Source: Kibdelosporangium aridum (GTDB taxonomy: Bacteria; Actinomycetota; Actinomycetes; Mycobacteriales; Pseudonocardiaceae). Taken from it: DNA of 64,000 nucleotides. Position numbers and translations under genes: made by a program. The notes beneath the pieces are model-generated. The model worked only from the letters and a program-made list of their open reading frames with translations, was not told the origin of the DNA and ran no database searches. This document shows positions 26,787 to 36,684 of this stretch, in pieces. The stretch is from the NCBI RefSeq assembly GCF_900176515.1, contig NZ_FWXV01000002.1:248001-312000 (forward strand), in the 5' to 3' direction. The number at the start of each line of letters is the position of its first letter. The first letter of the stretch is position 1.

Positions 26787-28063
26787 CGCCACAACTCCTC
26801 AATCGCCTCGGCCAGCAGCCGCCCGACGTCGCCGACGCGATGGTGTCCGTCTTCGGCTATCACCTTGCCACTGGCGATGACCGTGTGCACATCTGCCCCA
26901 GTGGCCACGAGCATCGCCTGCTCAGGCAAGCAACCCGCGGTGCGTGGGGTGTCCAACGAAATCGCCACCAGGTCAGCGAATCCGGGCTCCCAGCCCAGGC
27001 TGGCGTGCGCCGTCAGAGCCGAGAACAACTCCGCGGGGGTGAACCGGCCGCGCTGACCCGTGCGCAGCCGTTCGCCGTGTTCCAAGGCACGGGCTTCCAG
27101 CAACGGGTCGATCACCGCGTGCTGATCGCTGCCCAGCGACAAAGTCGAACCCGCGTCGACGAGTTCACGCGCCGGTCCGATCCCGTCGGCCAGATCGGCT
27201 TCCGTGGTCGGGCAGAAGCACGCTCCCGTCCCCGACCCACCGAGCAGCAATATGTCCTTAGTGGACAAGTGAGTTGCATGGACCGCTGTGGTACGAGGCG
27301 AAAGCGCACCGGCCTCGGCCAGCAGTTCGGTAGGACTCAGCCCATAGGCGGCGAGACAGGCTTCGTTCTCGGCCGGCTGCTCGGACAAGTGCACGTGAAG
27401 CGGGCCAGAGGGCCACGCGGAGACCAAAGCAGGCAACACGGATCTCGGTACCGCACGGACCGAATGAATCGCCGCACCCGCAAGCAAAGTCGAATCGGAC
27501 CGCAGCGAGGAAACGCGTGCAGCCCAGGCATCCACCGAGCCATCGGAGAAGCGGAATTGCTCCGGAGAAAGCGGCTGGTCGATTCCGCCTGCCAGATAAC
27601 ACGTATCCAGCAGGGTCACCCGAATTCCGGCCGCCGAGGCCGCCTCATGCATCGCCTCGGACATCGCATTGGGGTCGGAATAGCGAGCTCCGCCGGGCGC
27701 GTGGTGCACGTAATGGAACTCGCCGACGCACGTCACCCCGGCCAACGCCATCTCGGCGTATACCGCGGTCGCGAGCTTCAGATAGCTGTCCGGGTTCAGC
27801 TTTCCTGCCAGCGCATACATTCCCGTGCGCCACGTCCAGAACGTGCCGCCATCGGCGTGCGTGCGGCCACGCAGAGCGCGGTGGAACGCATGGGAATGCG
27901 CGTTGGCAAAACCCGGCAGCACCAGGCCGGTCAACCGATGCGCATCGGGCGGGCGCGGCGAATCGGGCGTGACGGCGGTAATCCGGCCGTCCGTTTCTTC
28001 GACAAGAACGCTGGAACGCACGCCTGACGAGTCCAGCCAGGCGTGTTCACACCAATATCTCAT
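26783..28063 (-). CDS. hutF: Formimidoylglutamate deiminase
   Basis: 426-residue amidohydrolase converting N-formimidoylglutamate to N-formylglutamate with release of ammonia. It has the [14 protein letters not shown] metal motif, [20 protein letters not shown], and [13 protein letters not shown] with the final metal Asp. It overlaps hutI and the M20 hydrolase gene on both sides by 4 bp. The presence of HutF commits the pathway to the formylglutamate branch, which needs a deformylase afterwards. Confidence 0.95.
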   Translation of the reverse strand: MRYWCEHAWLDSSGVRSSVLVEETDGRITAVTPDSPRPPDAHRLTGLVLPGFANAHSHAFHRALRGRTHADGGTFWTWRTGMYALAGKLNPDSYLKLATAVYAEMALAGVTCVGEFHYVHHAPGGARYSDPNAMSEAMHEAASAAGIRVTLLDTCYLAGGIDQPLSPEQFRFSDGSVDAWAARVSSLRSDSTLLAGAAIHSVRAVPRSVLPALVSAWPSGPLHVHLSEQPAENEACLAAYGLSPTELLAEAGALSPRTTAVHATHLSTKDILLLGGSGTGACFCPTTEADLADGIGPARELVDAGSTLSLGSDQHAVIDPLLEARALEHGERLRTGQRGRFTPAELFSALTAHASLGWEPGFADLVAISLDTPRTAGCLPEQAMLVATGADVHTVIASGKVIAEDGHHRVGDVGRLLAEAIEELWR

Positions 28064-29280
28064 TCGGCAGCTAGCTTCTCGAGAACCTTCGCGAGCGCCT
28101 CGACACCGGCCTCGCAGTCGTCGGGTTCGGCATGTTCCTCGGGCGCGTGGCTGACACCAGTCGGGTTACGCACGAACAGCATCGCGGTCGGCACGTGCGC
28201 GGCCAGAATCCCGGCGTCGTGCCCGGCGCCGGTCGGCAGCGCGGGCGCCTTGCCGAGCGCCGCGACAACCTCTTCCCGCAGCGCGGCGTCGAAGTGCACA
28301 GTGTCTCCATAGGACTCTTCGGTCACGGTCAGCTCGCAACCTTCATCCCGTGCCGCCTGTTTGGACGCCGCAGTGATGCGCTCAACGACCGAACGTGTTC
28401 GGCCGTCGTTAGGAGCACGCGCGTCAAGCCAGACGTCAACCGACGAGGCGATCACGTTCGTGCCGCCTGGCGTGGGCACCAGACGGCCGACGGTTGCGCG
28501 CGCTCCGTCCACACTGGACGCCGCCCAACGTGCGGAAAGGATCAACTGTGACGCCGGGAGCATCGGATCGCGCCGCGCGCCCATCGGCGTGGCACCGGCG
28601 TGGTTGCCCTCGCCGGTGAACCGGAACCGCCAGCGGCCGTGCGCCAGAATGGACGTGGCCACGCCGATCGGCGCGTCCATGTCGATCAGCCCACGGCCCT
28701 GCTCGACGTGCAACTCGACAAAGCGCCCGATCCGCGACAGCGCTTCCTCGTCCTTGCCGATCCGATCCGGGTCAAGCCCGGCGGCTTTCACGGCGTCGGC
28801 GAACGTGTCCCCCGCGCTGTCCTTCAGCTTCAACGCCGCCTCGGCGGTGGTCGCGCCGGTGAGCAGCCGGGATCCGAGGCACGGCACGCCGAACCGGCCG
28901 CCCTCTTCCTCGGCGAACACCATCAGCGCGAGCGGACGGCTCGGCTTGAAGCCTTTGGCTCGCAACAAGTCCACCGCGGCCAGGCTGGACACCACGCCGA
29001 GCGGCCCGTCGAAGGCGCCACCGCCGGGCACAGAATCCAGGTGGCTGCCGGTGACCAGGGCGTCTGGGCCTGGTGCGCCCCACCAGGCCCAGATGTTGCC
29101 GTTCCGGTCGACCTCGACGTCCAGGCCGCGTTTGCCCGCCTCCGCGGTGAACCACTCACGCAGTTCCAGCTCCGCGGTGTCGAAGCCGTGCCGGGAGTAT
29201 CCGCCGCGCGCCGGGTCGGTTCCGACGTCCTTGATCGCGGCCAGCAGCTCGGTCGCCGTGGTGGTCGGCACTGCGCTCAT
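28060..29280 (-). CDS. M20-family amidohydrolase (allantoate amidohydrolase-like), candidate N-formylglutamate deformylase
   Basis: 406 residues of the M20 allantoate/carbamoyl-amidohydrolase type. It has the metal motif TGSHLDSVPGGG (His-x-Asp), the acid base pair FAEEEGGRFG, FVELHVEQGRGL, and the C-terminal GAGHDAG. By sequence it would be called allantoate amidohydrolase. However, it lies inside the hut operon between hutU and hutF with 4-bp overlap to hutF, and no HutG gene is present. I infer it hydrolyses N-formylglutamate (the HutF product). The alternative is true ureide catabolism. Confidence 0.85.
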   Translation of the reverse strand: MSAVPTTTATELLAAIKDVGTDPARGGYSRHGFDTAELELREWFTAEAGKRGLDVEVDRNGNIWAWWGAPGPDALVTGSHLDSVPGGGAFDGPLGVVSSLAAVDLLRAKGFKPSRPLALMVFAEEEGGRFGVPCLGSRLLTGATTAEAALKLKDSAGDTFADAVKAAGLDPDRIGKDEEALSRIGRFVELHVEQGRGLIDMDAPIGVATSILAHGRWRFRFTGEGNHAGATPMGARRDPMLPASQLILSARWAASSVDGARATVGRLVPTPGGTNVIASSVDVWLDARAPNDGRTRSVVERITAASKQAARDEGCELTVTEESYGDTVHFDAALREEVVAALGKAPALPTGAGHDAGILAAHVPTAMLFVRNPTGVSHAPEEHAEPDDCEAGVEALAKVLEKLAAE

Positions 29281-29287
29281 AGCAAGA

Positions 29288-30931
29288 TCATGCCCGGGTC
29301 ATCGGGATATGCACACCCCGTGACTGAGCGATTTCGCCCGCACGGTCGTATCCAGCGTCCACATGGCGTAGTACGCCCATACCCGGATCGTTGGTCAGCA
29401 CCCGCTCGATCTTCTGGGCGGACAGGTCCGTTCCATCTGCGACAGTCACCTGTCCGGCGTGGATGGACCGGCCGATGCCGACGCCGCCACCGTGGTGAAT
29501 GGACACCCACGTCGCGCCGGACGCGGTGTTGACCATGGCGTTGAGCAGCGGCCAGTCGGCGATCGCGTCCGAACCGTCAGCCATCGCCTCGGTCTCGCGG
29601 TACGGCGAAGCCACTGAACCGCAGTCAAGGTGGTCACGGCCGATGACGACCGGCGCGGACAACTCGCCGCTGGCCACCATTTCGTTGAAGCGAAGTCCGG
29701 CGAGGTGCCGTTCGCCGTAGCCCAGCCAGCAGATCCGGGCCGGAAGGCCTTGGAACTCAACACGTTCCCCGGCCATCTTGATCCACCTGGCCAGTGACTC
29801 GTTCTCCGGGAACAACTCCAGGATCGCCTGGTCAGTGGCTGCGATGTCCTTCGGGTCGCCGGACAGCGCCGCCCACCGGAACGGGCCTTTGCCCTCGCAG
29901 AACAGCGGCCGGATGTAGGCGGGCACGAAGCCGGGGAAGTCGAAAGCCCGTTCGCAGCCACCGAGTTTGGCCTCGCCACGCAGGGAGTTGCCGTAGTCGA
30001 ACACCTCGGCGCCCTTGTCGAGGAAGCCAAGCATGGCGTCGACGTGCTCGGCCATCGAGTCACGGGCGCGGTCGGTGAACTCGTCCGGCTTCTTGGCCGC
30101 GTAGTCCGACCAGTCCTCGAGGGCCACGCCCTTGGGCAGGTACATCAACGGGTCGTGCGCGGAGGTCTGGTCGGTGACGATGTCCACGTCGACGCCCCGG
30201 CGCAGCAGCTCGGGCAGGACCTCGGCGGCATTTCCTACTACACCGACGGAAAGTGCCCGTCCTTCCCGCTTGGCCGTCTCGACCCGCGTGATCGCACGGT
30301 CCAAATCGGACGCAAGCTCGTCCAGGTACCGGGTCTCAAGGCGACGCTGGGCGCGGTGCGGGTCGACCTCGATGACCAGCGCGACACCGTCGTTCATGGT
30401 CACGGCCAACGGCTGGGCGCCACCCATCCCGCCCAGGCCCGCGGTCACGGTCAGGGTGCCGCGCAGCGACCCGCCGAACTTCTTGTTGGCGATCGCCGCG
30501 AACGTCTCGTACGTGCCCTGCAGGATGCCCTGGGTTCCGATGTAGATCCACGAACCCGCGGTCATCTGGCCGTACATGGTCAGACCGGCGGCCTCCAGCC
30601 TGCGGAACTCCGGCCAGCTCGCCCAGTCCGGCACGAGGTTGGAGTTGGCGATCAGCACGCGCGGCGCCCACTCGTGGGTCCGCAGCACGCCGACCGGACG
30701 GCCGGACTGCACGAGCAGCGTCTCGTCCTGGTTGAGCTCGGTCAGCTCGCGGGTGATGGCGTGGAAGCTCGGCCAGTCGCGCGCGGCTTTGCCGGTGCCG
30801 CCGTAGACCACGAGATCCTCGGGGCGCTCGGCGACGGCCGGGTCGAGGTTGTTGTGCAGCATGCGAAGCGGGGCCTCGGTGGCCCAGCTCTTCGCGGTCA
30901 GGGTGGTGCCGGTGGCAGCCCGAATGGTCAC
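29288..30931 (-). CDS. hutU: Urocanate hydratase
   Basis: 547 residues, second step of histidine degradation (urocanate to imidazolonepropionate), using tightly bound NAD. It begins with the N-terminal family segment [20 protein letters not shown] and [11 protein letters not shown]. It contains [16 protein letters not shown] and the C-terminal [15 protein letters not shown]. The start ATG overlaps the hutH stop by 4 bp, so it is the second gene of the operon. Length is normal. Confidence 0.96.
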   Translation of the reverse strand: MTIRAATGTTLTAKSWATEAPLRMLHNNLDPAVAERPEDLVVYGGTGKAARDWPSFHAITRELTELNQDETLLVQSGRPVGVLRTHEWAPRVLIANSNLVPDWASWPEFRRLEAAGLTMYGQMTAGSWIYIGTQGILQGTYETFAAIANKKFGGSLRGTLTVTAGLGGMGGAQPLAVTMNDGVALVIEVDPHRAQRRLETRYLDELASDLDRAITRVETAKREGRALSVGVVGNAAEVLPELLRRGVDVDIVTDQTSAHDPLMYLPKGVALEDWSDYAAKKPDEFTDRARDSMAEHVDAMLGFLDKGAEVFDYGNSLRGEAKLGGCERAFDFPGFVPAYIRPLFCEGKGPFRWAALSGDPKDIAATDQAILELFPENESLARWIKMAGERVEFQGLPARICWLGYGERHLAGLRFNEMVASGELSAPVVIGRDHLDCGSVASPYRETEAMADGSDAIADWPLLNAMVNTASGATWVSIHHGGGVGIGRSIHAGQVTVADGTDLSAQKIERVLTNDPGMGVLRHVDAGYDRAGEIAQSRGVHIPMTRA

Positions 30932-32433
30932 TTGATGCCTCCAGAGCGGATCAGTTCTTCGGCAGCGGCGATTTCGGGCGCGAGGTGCCGGTCTGGCCCT
31001 GGCCCGGGAACACGAGTACGCAAGGCGGCGACGGCGGCCGCGGTCGCCGTCGATGGCTTGAGCGGGGCACGCAGGTCAAGCGCGCGTGCGGCGGTGAGCA
31101 ATTCGATCGCGAGGACCGTGGTCAGGCCGTCGACCGCTTTGCGCAGCTTGCGGGCGGCCGCCCAGCCCATTGAGACGTGGTCCTCTTGCATGGCGCTGGT
31201 CGGGATCGAGTCGACCGATGCGGGCACGGCCAGCCGCTTGAGCTCGGCGACCACAGCGGCCTGGGTGTAGTGGGCGATCATGTGTCCGGAGTCGACACCC
31301 GGGTCGTCGGCGAGGAACGCGGGCAACCCGTGCGAACGGGACACGTCGAGCATCCGGTCGGTGCGCCGCTCGGCCATGCTGGCCACGTCAGCCACCGGAA
31401 TCGCCAGGAAGTCCAGTACGTAGGCGATCGGCGCGCCATGGAAGTTCCCGTTGGACTCGACGCGGCCGTCGGCCAGGACGACCGGATTGTCCACTGCGGA
31501 CGCCAGCTCCCGGTCCGCGACGAGCTCAGCGTGCGTGAGGGTGTCCAGCGCGGCACCGTGCACCTGCGGCGAGCAGCGCAGCGAGTACGCGTCTTGCACG
31601 CGCGTGCAGTCCGGGCCGCGGTGGCTGGCGACGATCTCGGAGTCAGCGAGGATCTCGGCCATCCTGCGCGCGGACTCCCCCTGGCCGGGATGTGGGCGCA
31701 GGGCGTGCAGTTCGGCCTGGAAGACGCGGTCGGTGCCGAGCAGGGCCTCGATGCTCATCGCGGCGGTCAGGTCGGCGATCTTCATCAGTTTGCGCAGGTC
31801 GGCGATGGCCATCACCAGCATCCCGAGCATGCCGTCGGTACCGTTGATCAGCGCGAGGCCCTCTTTTTCGGCCAGGCTGACCGGCGTGATCCCGGCTTCG
31901 ATCAACGCGTCCGCCGCCGGCCGCAGCACGCCGTCCACCCGGACATCGCCTTCGCCGGTCAGCGCGAGCGCGATCGAGGACAGCGGCGCGAGGTCGCCGG
32001 AACACCCGAGCGAGCCGTATTCGTGGACGACCGGAACGATCCCGGCGTTGATCATTCCGGCGAGGGCCTCCACGGTGGACGTTTTGACGCCACTGTGGCC
32101 CATCGCGAGCGTGCGCAGCCGCAGCAACATCAGGCCACGGACGACTTCCGCCTCCACCTCCGGCCCCGCGCCCGCCGCGTGCGAACGCACGACAGCGTGC
32201 TGCAGCGCGGTCCGCCGTACCGGCGGGATGTGGCGGACCGCGAGCGCGCCGAAGCCGGTGGACACGCCGTAGGTCGGTTCAGGCCGTGACGCCAGTCGTT
32301 CGATGTGCTCGCGCGACTGGGCAACGGCGCGCAGGGCCTCGTCGGTCAGACGAACACCTACGCCATCACGAGCGACCGCGACCACGTCGGCGCGGCTGAT
32401 CGGGGTGAGACCCAGGGCTACCGGTTCTGCCAT
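30928..32433 (-). CDS. hutH: Histidine ammonia-lyase
   Basis: 501 residues; deaminates histidine to urocanate. The self-generated MIO cofactor motif is Cys-Ser-Gly (C144-S145-G146 in [14 protein letters not shown]) rather than Ala-Ser-Gly, as in streptomycete HutH. Also visible are [11 protein letters not shown] (Tyr near 55), the Asn of NGNFHGAP and the QEDHVSMGW segment. It is the first gene of the operon. A palindrome matching the HutR site lies 54 bp before the start, so histidine or urocanate probably induces it. Confidence 0.96.
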   Translation of the reverse strand: MAEPVALGLTPISRADVVAVARDGVGVRLTDEALRAVAQSREHIERLASRPEPTYGVSTGFGALAVRHIPPVRRTALQHAVVRSHAAGAGPEVEAEVVRGLMLLRLRTLAMGHSGVKTSTVEALAGMINAGIVPVVHEYGSLGCSGDLAPLSSIALALTGEGDVRVDGVLRPAADALIEAGITPVSLAEKEGLALINGTDGMLGMLVMAIADLRKLMKIADLTAAMSIEALLGTDRVFQAELHALRPHPGQGESARRMAEILADSEIVASHRGPDCTRVQDAYSLRCSPQVHGAALDTLTHAELVADRELASAVDNPVVLADGRVESNGNFHGAPIAYVLDFLAIPVADVASMAERRTDRMLDVSRSHGLPAFLADDPGVDSGHMIAHYTQAAVVAELKRLAVPASVDSIPTSAMQEDHVSMGWAAARKLRKAVDGLTTVLAIELLTAARALDLRAPLKPSTATAAAVAALRTRVPGPGPDRHLAPEIAAAEELIRSGGIK

Positions 32434-32486
32434 TGGGCCATCACACCGCGTGGATCACCTCCGCACGACCCGGGACGGCCCGATGG

Positions 32487-32504
32487 TGTCTGGTATCCCA
32501 GACA
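32487..32504. promoter_or_regulatory. Palindromic HutR-type operator before hutH
   Basis: TGTCTGG-TATC-CCAGACA is a perfect 7-bp inverted repeat. Its core TCTGGTATCCCAGA (32489-32502) fits the fixed positions TCTG..AT.CCAGA of the motif I recall for the IclR-type HutR of Corynebacterium resistens. It lies 54 bp upstream of hutH. An IclR gene is 1.5 kb away at 33999. Confidence 0.7.
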
Positions 32505-32505
32505 T

Positions 32506-33465
32506 TCATCGGCCGATCCAGGATTTGTCCGGAGCGGGCTCGGTGGCCAGGTTGTCGCCGATCTTCCGCAGTTGCTCCACCGGGATCGGCGAGTTGCCGG
32601 ACGCCATGACCTGCACTTTGCGCCCATCCGGAAGGGTGACCGCGATGTTGTGGCTCCTGGGGTCGTCGATGGCCTCGGCCACGATCTTGGCCGTCACCTC
32701 GCCGCCCCGCGGGTCGGTTGTTTCCGCGTCGATCCAGGCGTCAGCGGTCGACGGCGAACTGCCTGAGACCGACACCGAAGTCCTGGTGAATTCGGCGGGC
32801 AGCCAGCGGAACGTCAACGGCGGCTGGACGACCGCGGTGTTGTCCGGGCTGACCGTGCGGGCCAGGTCGAGAATTCGTTGCCGGGTGTCCCCCGCCGGGT
32901 CGAACAACGACAGCAGCAGCACGGTGTCCGGCTCGGCCGGCCGCCAGCTCAGCTTGGCCATCTTCTGCCCGGCATCGACGTTCAACCAGGCCTCGGTCCC
33001 GTTGACGGCGACGCGTTCTCCCTTCGGCGCGGTGATTTCGGCGAAGTGAGGGTGCTTCGCGGTGTACATGGCCACGCTCATGCTCGATGCGCACTCTGGG
33101 CCGTGCTTGCCGGACGAACAGTTCTCCTTCATCCAGACCCTCAGCTGATGGCTGCCGTCGGTGACGGCCGTGCGGTTCCTCTCGGTGTACCCGGACAAGG
33201 GCTTGAGCGTGTAGCGCATCTTGATGCCCCTGACTTCCTCCGGCATCGGCTGTTGGGTGGCGGGCGGGGCCGAGGCTTCCGGCCTTTGGATGGCGATGGG
33301 GATCGCGATGCCCGCGGCGACGGCCGTTGCGGCGATGATCGCGATCAGGGTGGGCCGGACGCGGCGCCTGCGCCTGCTCAGCGCGGTCAGGATCGGGCCG
33401 GGGTGCGGGGTGCGCTCGACGTGTTTGGCCAGCGCCGCCTTGATCAGTTCTTCGGTCTCGTTCAT
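32506..33465 (-). CDS. Membrane-anchored partner of the SigE-family sigma factor (anti-sigma-like)
   Basis: 319 residues with a short N-terminal cytoplasmic part (MNETEELIKAALAKHVERT), one membrane helix (PTLIAIIAATAVAAGIAIPIAI, ~40-62) and a ~250-residue extracytoplasmic domain (PLTFRWLPAEFTRT...). ATG 33465 overlaps the sigma-factor stop by 4 bp. The pairing suggests an anti-sigma role, but no ZAS His-x3-C-x2-C motif is present, so it is not a classical zinc anti-sigma factor. Its stop almost touches the HutR palindrome. Confidence 0.7.
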   Translation of the reverse strand: MNETEELIKAALAKHVERTPHPGPILTALSRRRRRVRPTLIAIIAATAVAAGIAIPIAIQRPEASAPPATQQPMPEEVRGIKMRYTLKPLSGYTERNRTAVTDGSHQLRVWMKENCSSGKHGPECASSMSVAMYTAKHPHFAEITAPKGERVAVNGTEAWLNVDAGQKMAKLSWRPAEPDTVLLLSLFDPAGDTRQRILDLARTVSPDNTAVVQPPLTFRWLPAEFTRTSVSVSGSSPSTADAWIDAETTDPRGGEVTAKIVAEAIDDPRSHNIAVTLPDGRKVQVMASGNSPIPVEQLRKIGDNLATEPAPDKSWIGR

Positions 33466-33941
33466 GCGACTGGCTCCGTGTGGGCGACCCGCAGCGTGCT
33501 GATCGCGCGGGAGATGTGACTTCGGACCGTGGTCACGCCGCATCCCAGGATTTCGGCGATCTCCTGGTCGCCGCAGCCTTCGTAGTAGCGCAGGACCACG
33601 GCGGCCCGCTGTTTGCGTGGCAGTTGCGCGATGCGCGCGAGCATGGCGTCGCGTAGGTCGTACTGGCTGATCGGGTCGGCTGTCTCGCTGACGATCTCCA
33701 ACTGGGTCATGGCGACGCTTCGCCTTGCTCTGCGTCTGCGCCACGACAGATACTCGTTGGTCACCATCCGCTTCACGTAGGCAGCCGGATGATCCAGCGC
33801 GCTGATGCGTGACCACCGCACTTGGGCGCGCAGCAGCGCCTCCTGGACAACGTCCTGTGCCAGGTGCGGGTCGCAGCTCAACGCCATGGCGTACCGCAGC
33901 AACGCGTCCAGCCGGGCGCTGACGAACTCTTCGAAGTTCAC
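33462..33941 (-). CDS. ECF sigma factor (SigE family)
   Basis: 159 residues with sigma2 (FVSARLDALLRYAMALSCDPHLAQDVVQEALLRAQVRW) and sigma4 (LPRKQRAAVVLRYYEGCGDQEIAEILGCGVTTVRSHISRAIS) and no other domain. This is typical of the small SigE-type ECF factors of actinobacteria. ATG 33941 was chosen for the classical MNFEEFV start. It is co-transcribed with the membrane partner downstream. The regulon is unknown; the divergent IclR gene starts 58 bp away. Confidence 0.88.
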   Translation of the reverse strand: MNFEEFVSARLDALLRYAMALSCDPHLAQDVVQEALLRAQVRWSRISALDHPAAYVKRMVTNEYLSWRRRRARRSVAMTQLEIVSETADPISQYDLRDAMLARIAQLPRKQRAAVVLRYYEGCGDQEIAEILGCGVTTVRSHISRAISTLRVAHTEPVA

Positions 33942-33998
33942 GCGCCTCCAATGCTCGGCCGACCGGTTTTGTTGAGCCGGGTTAGCGTGACATGTGTG

Positions 33999-34784
33999 GT
34001 GACGAGTTCGGACGTGCCCGCGTTGCGTCGCGGCCTTGCCGTGCTGCGCCTGATCGCCGGGCGTCCTGGCCCGGTGTCGGCCGCGACCGTGGCCCGTGAG
34101 CTGGGATTACCGCGTTCGACCACGTATCACCTGCTCGCCGAACTGGCCGAGGCCGGGTTCGTCACCCACCTGCCGGAGGAGCGCCGCTACGGGCTTGGCG
34201 TGACGGCTTTCGAGGTCGGCTCGGCCTATCTGCGTCAGGACCCGCTTGAGCGACTGGCCCGGCCGTTGCTGCGCCGGTTCGCCGACCGGGTCGGGCATAC
34301 CGGCCATCTCGGCGTCCTGCACGGCGCCGAGACGCTGTACGTGGTCCGCGAGCAGCCGTCTCATCCGCAGTCGCTGGTGACCTCGGTTGGGGTCCGGTTG
34401 CCAGCCCAGCTGCCCGCGTCGGGCCGGGCGATGCTCGCGCACCTGCCTCCTGCGCAGGTCAGGGCGTTGTTCCCGGCGAAGGACAGCTTTGTGTCGCGGA
34501 CCGACCGCGGGCCTCGCGACTTGCCTTCGTTGCGACGGCTGCTCACGGCCGAGCGCCGCCGAGGCTGGGCCGTCGAGGACGGGTACGTCACCGCCGGGTT
34601 CGCCTCGGTCGCCGCGCCGATCTTCGACCACGGCGGCAGGCCGATCGCCGCGATCAGCGCGACCTTCCGGCACGAATGCTCACCGGAGTGCGGCGAGACG
34701 TGGCCCGATCTGGCCGCCGAGGTGCAGAAAGTGGCGCACGAGATGACAACCCGGGTCGGCGGCGTTGACCTGAACCTAGGTTGA
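33999..34784 (+). CDS. IclR-family transcriptional regulator (candidate HutR)
   Basis: 261 residues. N-terminal winged helix (LRRGLAVLRLIAGRPGPVSAATVARELGLPRSTTYHLLAELAEAGFV) and IclR effector domain (VSVG-like, ISATFRHECSPEC, region FASVAAPIFDHGG). GTG 33999 is adjacent to another GTG at 33996; the start could be either. Its location near the hut operon and the HutR-type palindrome before hutH suggest that this is the hut regulator. A corynebacterial IclR-type HutR activates its hut genes. Direct proof is lacking. Confidence 0.85.
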   Translation: MTSSDVPALRRGLAVLRLIAGRPGPVSAATVARELGLPRSTTYHLLAELAEAGFVTHLPEERRYGLGVTAFEVGSAYLRQDPLERLARPLLRRFADRVGHTGHLGVLHGAETLYVVREQPSHPQSLVTSVGVRLPAQLPASGRAMLAHLPPAQVRALFPAKDSFVSRTDRGPRDLPSLRRLLTAERRRGWAVEDGYVTAGFASVAAPIFDHGGRPIAAISATFRHECSPECGETWPDLAAEVQKVAHEMTTRVGGVDLNLG

Positions 34785-34801
34785 AGTTGCACGGTGAAGG
34801 C

Positions 34802-35578
34802 ATGACGATTCTTGTGACCGGGGCGACCGGGAAGGTCGGCGGCCAGGTCGTGTCCCAGCTCTCGGCCCCTGTCCGGCGCTTCTCCCGCAGCACCGGCGGG
34901 GACATCACCAATGTGGACAGTGTGCGCGCGGCTCTCGACGGCGTGTCCTCGGTTTTCTTCGTGTGGCCGTTCTTCCACACCAATGGCATCGAACCGATCA
35001 TCGACGCGATCGCCGCTTCGTCAGCCCGGCGGATCGTGTACCTGTCGGCGGCGGGTGATCCTGACTGGGCGACGCGAGTCGAGACGCTGATCGAGAAGTC
35101 CGGCCTGGAGTGGACTTTCCTGCAACCAACGGGTTTCGCCGGCAACGCCCTGCAGTGGGCGGACGAGATCAAGCAGTCCGGCGTTGTCCGAGCGCCTTTT
35201 GGCGACATGAGGCGGCCGTTGATCCACGAGTACGACATGGCCGCGGTCGGTGTCCGGGCGTTGGAATCGGATGATCACATCGGCGCCAGGCACCTGTTGT
35301 CCGGGCCTGCGATGGTCTCGCAGATCGTCCAGGTCCGGATCATCGGCGAGGTCATCGGCCGGGACTTGCGGTTCGAGGAGCAGTCACCGGAAGACGCCAA
35401 GGCGGAGATGCTGGCCGCGGGATGGCCGGACACCGTGGCCAATGAGGCATTGGGGGCATGGGCCGGGATGCTCGCCCATCCGGAGCCGATCACGTCCACT
35501 GTGGAGGAAGTGACCGGCCGCCCGGCGAAGACGTTCCGCGAATGGGCGCAGGACCACGCAGGCGACTTCAAGTCCTGA
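34802..35578 (+). CDS. NmrA-like NAD(P)H-binding reductase (SDR atypical)
   Basis: 258 residues from ATG 34802. The Rossmann motif ILVTGATGKVGGQVV starts at residue 3. No Tyr-x3-Lys catalytic pair is obvious, so it belongs to the atypical SDR/NmrA group of redox sensors or quinone reductases. The C-terminal segment TVEEVTGRPAKTFREWAQDH is typical for the family. It follows the IclR gene by 17 bp in the same direction, so both may share a transcript. Function unknown. Confidence 0.8.
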   Translation: MTILVTGATGKVGGQVVSQLSAPVRRFSRSTGGDITNVDSVRAALDGVSSVFFVWPFFHTNGIEPIIDAIAASSARRIVYLSAAGDPDWATRVETLIEKSGLEWTFLQPTGFAGNALQWADEIKQSGVVRAPFGDMRRPLIHEYDMAAVGVRALESDDHIGARHLLSGPAMVSQIVQVRIIGEVIGRDLRFEEQSPEDAKAEMLAAGWPDTVANEALGAWAGMLAHPEPITSTVEEVTGRPAKTFREWAQDHAGDFKS

Positions 35579-35695
35579 ACCAGCCATCCCCGGCCAGCCT
35601 TCATCGCACCGGCAATTCCCTCGGGGGAACCCCTAATTTTCACGTTACCGCAGGGGTACGACAGTTCCGCGGCGCTCGGGATGCCGGGCATTGAC

Positions 35696-35739
35696 AAGGG
35701 CTTGCCGGGCGGTGGGTAACCACTGCCCGGCAAGCCCTT
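35696..35739. terminator. Terminator between the NmrA gene and the osmoprotectant operon
   Basis: AAGGGCTTGCCGGGC (35696-35710) and GCCCGGCAAGCCCTT (35725-35739) form a perfect 15-bp stem; the 14-nt loop is itself partly paired. It lies between the 3' ends of convergent transcription units, so it can serve both. Confidence 0.8.
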
Positions 35740-35753
35740 TCGGTTCTGCGCCG

Positions 35754-36671
35754 TTAGATTCCCGCTGAGGCCAGCCAGTCCTGGGCGACCTTCGACGCGT
35801 CCGGCTTGTCCGGCGCGGCGAGCTTGGTGTTCAGGTCGAGCAGGGTCTTGGTGTCCAGCTTGGCCGAGATCTTGTTCAGCGTGTCCTTCACGACGTCGCT
35901 GGCCTTCTTGGCGTTGATCACCGGGATGACGTTCTGGGCCGCGAAGTTGTTCTTCGGGTCGTCGAGAACCACGAACCCGTTCGCCTCAATGGAGGCGTCC
36001 GTCGTGAAGATGTCCGCGGCCTGGATGTCGCCGTCCAGCAGGGCCTTGGTCGTGATCGGGCCCGGCTCCAACGACTTGTAGCCCTTGAAGTTCAGGCCGT
36101 AGCGCTCCTTCAGGCCCGGGATGCCGTCCGGGCGCTGCTGGAACTCCGGCGGGCCGCCGAAAGTGATCTCGCCCGCGTGCGGCACGAGGTCGGCGATGGA
36201 CTTGGCGTTGTACTTCGCCGCCGTTTCCTTCGTGATCACGACCGCGTCCTTGTCCTCGGCCGCTGCCTTGTCCAGGACGGTCAACGTCTGTGGGAGGACC
36301 TTCTTCAGCTCGGTGTAGACCTCGTCCGAGCTGGTCGCCGTCGCCTTCTTGTCCAGGTACTGCAGCAGGACCCCGGTGTACTCGGGGACCAGGTCGATCG
36401 AGCCGTCCTGGATGCCGGGGAAGTACGTCTCGCGGCTGCCGATTCCCAGCTTCTTGTCCACCTTCACGCCCTTGGCCGTCAGGGCCTGTGCGTAGATCTC
36501 CGCCAGCAGCCTGCTCTCGGCGAAGTTGGCCGAGCCCACGATGATCGTGTCGGTCGGTGCCGGGTTGCCGGTCGCGTTGTTGCCTGCCAGCGGGTCGGAT
36601 GAGCCGCCGCATGCAGTGAGCGCGAGCGCCGCCGCGATGACGGTCGCCAGCCCGGCGAGTGTGCGCTTCAT
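35754..36671 (-). CDS. Osmoprotectant ABC transporter substrate-binding lipoprotein (OpuCC/ProX type)
   Basis: 305 residues. The lipoprotein signal (MKRTLAGLATVIAAALALTAC, lipobox LTAC) is followed by a glycine-betaine/quaternary-ammonium-binding domain: IIVGSANFAESRLLAEIYAQAL, YTGVLLQYL, and the aromatic-containing ligand loops. ATG 36671 has GAGAGAAC upstream; the open frame continues into the previous gene. Last gene of the operon; anchored outside the membrane to deliver betaine, choline or carnitine to the permeases. Confidence 0.92.
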   Translation of the reverse strand: MKRTLAGLATVIAAALALTACGGSSDPLAGNNATGNPAPTDTIIVGSANFAESRLLAEIYAQALTAKGVKVDKKLGIGSRETYFPGIQDGSIDLVPEYTGVLLQYLDKKATATSSDEVYTELKKVLPQTLTVLDKAAAEDKDAVVITKETAAKYNAKSIADLVPHAGEITFGGPPEFQQRPDGIPGLKERYGLNFKGYKSLEPGPITTKALLDGDIQAADIFTTDASIEANGFVVLDDPKNNFAAQNVIPVINAKKASDVVKDTLNKISAKLDTKTLLDLNTKLAAPDKPDASKVAQDWLASAGI

Positions 36672-36684
36672 CGTTGTTCTCTCC

